Shown: piece by piece, positions 5,687 through 9,856 of the stretch | Position numbering within the stretch: position 1 is the first letter of the stretch | Layout: the number at the start of each line of letters is the position of its first letter | Origin: an uncultured bacterium | Lineage (GTDB): Bacteria; Bacillota; Clostridia; Oscillospirales; Acutalibacteraceae | Assembly (NCBI GenBank): GCA_905215105.1 | Contig: CAJMOI010000067.1 | Location: 1-9,856, forward strand | Length of the DNA stretch: 9,856 nt | Direction of reading: 5' to 3' | Notes under the pieces: generated by a model | What the model was told of the DNA's origin: nothing | Seen by the model: only the letters and a program-made list of their open reading frames with translations | Databases searched by the model: none | Made by a program: the position numbers and the translations under genes

Positions 5687-6358
5687 TTATTTATCTTTGT
5701 CCAAAGGAAGCAGAGCTTCAAAAACGCAGATATTCCGGGAGGAATAGTTCCGGTCTGTATGGAGGGAACCGAAGTACCACTTTTTGTACTTGACGGTTTT
5801 GGCGATTTCTTCAAAATAGGTTTCCAGGGGCGTCCGTTCCCGGGGATCATTAAGCCGTCTTCCGGCGCCGGGATAGGGGGAATGGGTAATGATGCAGTCT
5901 ACCTGCAAATCATGCTGATACAGGTTCTGGACACCTTCATTCATTTCATCAATGTTGGGCATTTCCCGTTCCCACCAGCAGCCGGCTTCAATGCGCATCT
6001 GTTTTTCCGGGCTTTCTCCGCCGCCAAAAGTGAAAATGGTCTTGCCGTCAATGGTAAATACCTGCCCCCGCATGAGATAAAGCACGTTGTCCCGGATTTT
6101 GCGGACCTTGCCGCCGTTCCATTCCTCAATCGGGTACTGTTCCAGCAAATCGAAGTTTTCGTGGGTACCGTCCACAAACAGAATGGTAAAGCGCTTTTTG
6201 CTCATTTTTTCCAGCGCCTTTTTTTCGGCTTCTCCGTTGTTCCACAAAAAACCAAAGTCACCGCAGATAATCAGCTTGTCGTTTTTCCGCAGCCGCTTCA
6301 TGCGAAAGGTTTCCAGTCGGGAAAGGTCTCCGTGAAGATCCCCGGTTACATATATCAT
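5687..6358 (-). CDS. Calcineurin-like metallophosphoesterase with altered metal site
   Basis: A 223-residue protein of the calcineurin-like phosphoesterase superfamily, near the size of the small phage-like bacterial members. Members hydrolyse phosphate mono- or diesters with two metal ions; substrate here is unknown. Motifs in order: GDLHGD (D7, H9), CGDFG (D34), DGTHENF (residues 63-69), ITHSP (H159) and FGSLHTDR (196-203). The classical GNH is GTH here (T65), and the classical GHxH is GSLH (S198, H200). In the family the missing Asn and first His both bind metal 2, so that site looks weakened, while metal-1 ligands D7, H9, D34 and H200 remain. No signal peptide or membrane segment, so cytoplasmic. 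ATG at 6356-6358 (reverse) has AGGAGG at 6367-6372 with an 8-nt spacer. A short hairpin (GGCCC/GGGCC, 6381-6395) lies in the leader. It is a single-gene unit, divergent from dac. Superfamily certain, activity uncertain. Confidence 0.88.
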   Translation of the reverse strand: MIYVTGDLHGDLSRLETFRMKRLRKNDKLIICGDFGFLWNNGEAEKKALEKMSKKRFTILFVDGTHENFDLLEQYPIEEWNGGKVRKIRDNVLYLMRGQVFTIDGKTIFTFGGGESPEKQMRIEAGCWWEREMPNIDEMNEGVQNLYQHDLQVDCIITHSPYPGAGRRLNDPRERTPLETYFEEIAKTVKYKKWYFGSLHTDRNYSSRNICVFEALLPLDKDK

Positions 6359-6426
6359 GAATCATTCCTCCTGACGATCTGGCCCGGAAAGGGCCCATGG
6401 AATCTGCCGGTCTTTGGCCGCGAGTC

Positions 6427-6472
6427 TTTCCGAATCCTGTCGAAATCATGACAAATGGTTACAATTCGGAAA
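6427..6472. repeat. 9-bp perfect inverted repeat upstream of the dac promoter
   Basis: TTTCCGAAT (6427-6435) and ATTCGGAAA (6464-6472) are exact reverse complements, 28 nt apart, ending 7 nt before the -35 hexamer of the dac promoter. No T run follows, so it is not a terminator. It may be a regulator binding site in the 229-nt divergent gap 6359-6587, which holds no gene. Confidence 0.4.
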
Positions 6473-6479
6473 AGGGGGC

Positions 6480-6508
6480 TTTCCAAAAAAACCAGGAACT
6501 GTTATACT
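6480..6508 (+). promoter_or_regulatory. Likely sigma-A promoter of the carboxypeptidase gene
   Basis: TTTCCA (6480-6485) and TATACT (6503-6508) are 17 nt apart, and TGT before the -10 makes it an extended -10. The -10 hexamer is one arm of a short dyad (TATACT, six-nt gap, AGTATA at 6515-6520) that would cover the transcription start. Confidence 0.6.
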
Positions 6509-6587
6509 GAATAAAGTATACATAACTGGCAGCGCCGGTATTACTGTCCACTGCTATTCATCATATCACATTAAAGGAGAAAGTTCC

Positions 6588-7946
6588 ATGAAAAAAATAC
6601 GAAATTTAGTGGGAAAGGCCGTTTGTCTCGCAATTTGCTGCTGTGTGCTGATGCTCAATCTTCCTGTGACAGAAGCCGCAACCTTCAGCATTGATTTCAA
6701 TCCGGAAAGCGAAGGCATTGTGCTCATCAATCTGGACACAGACACTACGGTCTATGAAAAAAATGCGGATGAACGTCTGGAACCGGCCTCCATTACCAAA
6801 ATTATGACCTATGTGGTGGTCTGCGATCATGTGGAGGATCTGGAAAACACGAAGACCACCGTCAGCCCCAATATCAACGCGGAGCTCACCGGCACCGGAA
6901 GTTCCATGTCCGGCGTTATCGAAGGGGAGGAGCTCAGCATTCTGGAGCTGCTCAATCTGATGATGGTACCCTCCGGCAATGATGCGGCGCTGGTGCTGGC
7001 GGAATATGTGGGCGGCGGCGACTGGCACAACTTTGTGGATATGATGAACGAAAAAGCGCAGGAGCTGGGATGTAAAGATACCCACTTTGCAAATCCTCAC
7101 GGTCTGCATGACGAACAGCATTATACCACTCCCAATGACATGGCGCTGATTACCAAATACGCCTTGAATCTGCCCTATTTCAGCGAAATTACCAATCAGC
7201 TGTACTATACGCTGCGGGCTACCAACAAGAGCAGCCAGCCCAGAACGGTTTATTCCACCAACCGGATGCTCAGCCAGAACATGGACAACGGTATGTATTA
7301 TTATCAATACGCCAAGGGCATTAAAACCGGTTCTCACGATGAGGCTGGATACTGTTTGGTGTCCATGGCGGTGAAGGGAAGCTATACCTATCTCTGTGTT
7401 GCCATGGGATGTCCCTATTACGATGAAAACGGGCAACCAAACCATCATGGAGAAATGCTGGACAGCAAAAAGCTGTATGAATGGGCTTTTTCCAATCTGA
7501 AAATGACCTCTGTAGTGCAGAAGGGAGATCCTCAGGGCGAGGTAGATTTGAACTATGCCTGGAATAAAGACACCCTGCTGGTAGAGGCTGCCAAGGACTT
7601 TAACACCATCCTGCCGGCTTCCGTCAAGTCCAGCAGTATCGTAGTGACCACGGATCTGCCGGATTCCATCGATGCCCCGGTGGAAAAAGGACAGAAAATC
7701 GGAACGGCAGTACTGAGTTATGCGGGACAGGAGCTCACCACCATTGATCTGGTGGCTTCCGAGTCGGTTGAACGGAGCAATATGCTGCACACTATGGCAC
7801 AGGTACAGGATGTGGTGACGTCTATCTGGTTTATTGCCATTGTCGGAATCATTGCTCTGCTGCTGATTCTCTATATCATCATCGCGGTGATTTACAATCG
7901 CAAAAAGAAAAAGCTCAAAAAAGTGAAGAAGTTCAGAAGAATGTAA
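6588..7946 (+). CDS. dacF: D-alanyl-D-alanine carboxypeptidase, DacF-like penicillin-binding protein
   Basis: A 452-residue serine peptidase of family S11 that trims the terminal D-alanine from peptidoglycan stem peptides outside the membrane. Residues 1-31 are a Sec signal ending VTEAA. The three penicillin-binding motifs are all present: SITK with nucleophile S68 and K71, SGN at 129-131, and KTG at 246-248. The region about 310-395 matches the position of the PBP5-type C-terminal beta domain. A clear transmembrane helix (about 413-436) and a Lys/Arg-rich tail (from 438) finish the protein, rather than only the amphipathic helix of classical PBP5. The ATG at 6588 has AGGAGA at 6575-6580 with a 7-nt spacer; an upstream GTG at 6414 precedes the promoter. 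It is monocistronic between its own promoter and terminator. The symbol is given by resemblance to clostridial DacF; the paralogue cannot be fixed from sequence alone. Confidence 0.92.
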   Translation: MKKIRNLVGKAVCLAICCCVLMLNLPVTEAATFSIDFNPESEGIVLINLDTDTTVYEKNADERLEPASITKIMTYVVVCDHVEDLENTKTTVSPNINAELTGTGSSMSGVIEGEELSILELLNLMMVPSGNDAALVLAEYVGGGDWHNFVDMMNEKAQELGCKDTHFANPHGLHDEQHYTTPNDMALITKYALNLPYFSEITNQLYYTLRATNKSSQPRTVYSTNRMLSQNMDNGMYYYQYAKGIKTGSHDEAGYCLVSMAVKGSYTYLCVAMGCPYYDENGQPNHHGEMLDSKKLYEWAFSNLKMTSVVQKGDPQGEVDLNYAWNKDTLLVEAAKDFNTILPASVKSSSIVVTTDLPDSIDAPVEKGQKIGTAVLSYAGQELTTIDLVASESVERSNMLHTMAQVQDVVTSIWFIAIVGIIALLLILYIIIAVIYNRKKKKLKKVKKFRRM

Positions 7947-7975
7947 ACCTTGACCGGGTTTGCCGATTCTCTTTC

Positions 7976-8020
7976 CGGACGCTGTTTCTGTTATGGATAC
8001 AGGAACAGCGTCCGTTTTTT
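7976..8020 (+). terminator. Intrinsic terminator after dac
   Basis: CGGACGCTGTT (7976-7986) pairs with AACAGCGTCCG (8004-8014). A T-G wobble and CTGT/ACAG extend the stem, leaving a 7-nt loop. Six T residues (8015-8020) follow. Confidence 0.92.
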
Positions 8021-8098
8021 CATGAAAGACGGTTTATGGAAAAACTGTGACAAATTCCTTTCGGTTTTGCAACTTTTGTCGGAAACCCTCTGGGAGCG

Positions 8099-8128
8099 TT
8101 GCATTTCAGACAGTTCTCATGGTACAAT
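8099..8128 (+). promoter_or_regulatory. Likely sigma-A promoter of the peptide-binding lipoprotein gene
   Basis: TTGCAT (8099-8104) and TACAAT (8123-8128) are 18 nt apart with TGG directly before the -10. It lies in the 247-nt gap 7947-8193 that otherwise holds the dac terminator and a leader hairpin, and predicts a leader of about 60 nt. Confidence 0.6.
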
Positions 8129-8146
8129 AATTCTATTAGATTTTCC

Positions 8147-8175
8147 GGGATTTTCCCGTGAAACGGGGAATTCCC
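8147..8175 (+). other. Leader hairpin upstream of the lipoprotein gene
   Basis: GGGATTTTCCCG (8147-8158) pairs with CGGGGAATTCCC (8164-8175) around the loop TGAAA, with one T-T mismatch and one G-U pair. It is followed by TGTTTTGG rather than a T run, so it is not a standard terminator. It ends 6 nt before the ribosome binding site and could affect translation, mRNA stability or serve as an operator. Confidence 0.5.
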
Positions 8176-8193
8176 TGTTTTGGAGTGAGAATA

Positions 8194-9856
8194 TTGCTAT
8201 TTCATATAAAATCATTTTTGCGCAGAACCGTGGCCTGTCTGTTGGCTTGTGGACTGATGATGTCCTGCTGTGCCTGTTCCAAAGAAGAACGGCCGGAAAA
8301 TGCGGATAAGACCATCAATTTTCATTTGCAGGAAGATCCTTCTTCCATTGATCCCCAGATTACTTCTACCTTTGGGGCCCGGGTAGCGGTAGAAGCGCTG
8401 TTTGAAGGGCTGGTGCGTCTGGATGAAGAGGGAAATCCCTATCCCGGCGCTGCGGAAAGCTGGGAAGTGAGCAGCGATGGATTGCGATATACCTTCCACC
8501 TTCGCAAAGATGCCAAATGGAGTAAATCCGTGGTGACAGAAAACGGGGAAACTTCGGTTTCATCCGATCCGGCACCGCTGACGGCACAGGACTTTGTGTA
8601 TGGTTGGCAAAGAGCTGTGAACCCTTCCACCGAATGTCCGGAAGCCGCCTCTTTTTCCATTATCAAAAACGGGGAAGCCATTCTCAATGGAAGCCAGTCT
8701 CCGGAAGCCCTTGGCGTGGAAGCTGTGGATGACCATACGCTGGTGGTTACGCTGGAAAACCCCAGTGATGATTTCCTTTCTCTGACGGCCATGGCCGCTT
8801 TTATGCCCTGTCAGGAGGATTTTTTCCTCTGGACCTCGGGACGGTATGGGCTGGAAGCCAAGTATATCTGCGGCAATGGCCCCTTTGCGTTTTATAACTC
8901 CTATGCATGGGATCACGAAGAGGGGATGAAGCTCCGCCGTTCCGGCAGTTATGTGGGGGAGAATGAAGTGCTTCCCGCTGCGCTGGAGCTGTATGTCAGT
9001 GAAAAAGCGGTGGATGTGTCCGATCCTGTGGCAGCAGTCACAGAGGAAAGGGTGGATCTGGCGCCGATTTCTTCCGAGCAGGTGGACAAGGCCGAAAAGG
9101 AAGAGCTTCAGCTGATTACTCTTTCCATGGATGCGGTGTGGGGCCTTTGTTTCAATACCCAGGATGACCTGATGAAGAATGCAGAGATCCGCAAAATGTT
9201 TATACAGACCCTGAAGCGGGAGAACTTGTTGGAATATCTTCCGGAAAACGCGGACGTTGCCAATGATATTATCCCCTCTACTTTCCGATGGGAGGGAGAG
9301 AGCTATCGGGATGCCGCAGGAACCGGGCTGTATTTGAAACAGGATGACGATGTGCTCAGTGGTCTTTCCAAGATTTTGGCCGACCTGAAGCTGGACGCCA
9401 TGCCCTCCATTACCGTGTTGGGGCCGGAGGATAGTCAGCAGATGCTCAATCAGATGCTGATTACCTGGAACGGGCGCATGGGCAATTACTTTAATCTGGA
9501 AACCCTGTCGGAATCGGATCTGCAAAATAAAGTGGACAGCGGAGACTATCAGGCGGCGGTGTGTGCCCTTCGTCCCGATGGAGATAAGCCGCTGACGCTG
9601 CTTTCCATGTTTTCTTCCGACAGTACCTCCAATCCCGCCCATTTACAGTCCAAGCAGTATGATAAGCTGCTGGAAGCAGCCGCTTCGGGTGAAAACGCCT
9701 TGAACAGTCTGATACAGGCGGAAACCTATCTGAATGACCAGGGGATTTTTTATCCCCTGTATTATACGGACCGGTATTACTGTGCCAACAGCACCCTCAC
9801 CGGCGTGGTGGTTCATGCAGCCGATCAGGGAATCGACTTTATTCAGGCGGGAAAGC
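8194..9856 (+). CDS. Oligopeptide ABC transporter substrate-binding lipoprotein (OppA family), 3' end cut by the window
   Basis: The frame is open for 554 codons to the right edge and is near complete for the family. It is a family-5 extracellular solute-binding protein (SBP_bac_5), which captures peptides outside the membrane for an ABC permease. The start is TTG 8194, with GGAG at 8182-8185 and an 8-nt spacer. It opens with a basic, hydrophobic signal (SFLRRTVACLLACG) and a Cys cluster (MSCCACSKEE); the lipid-carrying Cys is probably C28 or C25, though the lipobox is not canonical. The mature part has INFHLQEDPSSIDPQ, FEGLVRLDEEG, YPGAAESWEVSSDGLRYTFH and LTAQDFVYGWQRAVNP, all signatures of the OppA group. 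Alternative starts (GTG 8230, ATG 8254) would shorten the signal and lack a ribosome binding site. It has its own promoter; whether permease genes follow cannot be seen. Peptide binding is likely, other ligands possible. Confidence 0.9.
   Translation, partial: MLFHIKSFLRRTVACLLACGLMMSCCACSKEERPENADKTINFHLQEDPSSIDPQITSTFGARVAVEALFEGLVRLDEEGNPYPGAAESWEVSSDGLRYTFHLRKDAKWSKSVVTENGETSVSSDPAPLTAQDFVYGWQRAVNPSTECPEAASFSIIKNGEAILNGSQSPEALGVEAVDDHTLVVTLENPSDDFLSLTAMAAFMPCQEDFFLWTSGRYGLEAKYICGNGPFAFYNSYAWDHEEGMKLRRSGSYVGENEVLPAALELYVSEKAVDVSDPVAAVTEERVDLAPISSEQVDKAEKEELQLITLSMDAVWGLCFNTQDDLMKNAEIRKMFIQTLKRENLLEYLPENADVANDIIPSTFRWEGESYRDAAGTGLYLKQDDDVLSGLSKILADLKLDAMPSITVLGPEDSQQMLNQMLITWNGRMGNYFNLETLSESDLQNKVDSGDYQAAVCALRPDGDKPLTLLSMFSSDSTSNPAHLQSKQYDKLLEAAASGENALNSLIQAETYLNDQGIFYPLYYTDRYYCANSTLTGVVVHAADQGIDFIQAGK

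Noticed and set aside
5498..6451. Plus-strand open frame (317 codons) running from the end of the AraC gene through the metallophosphoesterase
   Set aside because: It crosses an intrinsic terminator, overlaps two real genes in other frames and has no recognisable domains.
6606..7790. Minus-strand open frame (394 codons) opposite dac
   Set aside because: Shadow of a gene with all three penicillin-binding motifs; the predicted protein has no sensible features.
7950..8309. Plus-strand open frame of 119 codons after dac
   Set aside because: It runs through the dac terminator, the next promoter and the start of the lipoprotein gene in a different frame, with no ribosome binding site.
8560..9642. 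Minus-strand open frame (360 codons) opposite the OppA-type gene
   Set aside because: Shadow of the continuous plus-strand frame, which carries signal peptide and SBP_bac_5 motifs.

Overview
The window reads as chromosomal DNA of a Gram-positive, low-to-moderate GC anaerobe of the class Clostridia, most likely an Oscillospiraceae/Ruminococcaceae-type gut bacterium. This is inferred from strong AGGAGG-type ribosome binding sites, Sec and lipoprotein signals, a DacF-like carboxypeptidase, a DUF6171-type Cys-rich protein and sugar-degrading enzymes with an AraC-family regulator. No species can be named from the sequence alone. There are no RNA genes, CRISPR arrays, insertion sequences or phage genes. 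It looks like ordinary core-plus-carbohydrate-metabolism territory with tightly packed genes separated by clear intrinsic terminators.

Layout. (1) 1-294 is the 3' end of coaBC (coenzyme A synthesis). (2) 344-2218 is an arabinose-release unit: a likely promoter, a cre-like (CcpA) site, a GH51 alpha-L-arabinofuranosidase, a small Cys-rich DUF6171-type gene beginning 3 nt later, and a strong terminator. (3) 2237-3577, minus strand, is a GH4 NAD/Mn-dependent alpha-galactosidase-type enzyme. It faces away from (4) 3674-4679, a decayed gene for a secreted cell-surface protein with 13 hexapeptide repeats, a QPGTG sorting-like motif and a C-terminal membrane anchor, interrupted by an in-frame TAA. 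(5) 4852-5631 is an AraC-family regulator, the natural candidate to control the neighbouring glycosidase. (6) 5687-6358, minus strand, is a small calcineurin-like metallophosphoesterase that has lost two expected metal-2 ligands. (7) 6588-7946 is a D-Ala-D-Ala carboxypeptidase (DacF-like PBP). (8) 8194 to the right edge is an oligopeptide-binding lipoprotein (OppA family), nearly complete but cut by the window end.

Functionally the left half is about plant or host glycan use: arabinofuranosyl and galactosyl residues are removed inside the cell, since neither enzyme has a signal peptide, under probable catabolite and AraC-type control. The right half concerns the cell envelope and peptide uptake. 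I found no convincing new multi-gene system. The points most worth a second look are the interrupted surface-protein gene (possibly with a lost start codon too), the metallophosphoesterase with its altered metal site, two promoters of near-identical architecture (TTGCAT-18-TGG-TAMAAT), a 21-bp-spaced direct repeat between the divergent GH4 and surface-protein genes, and the coupled abfA/Cys-rich gene pair.
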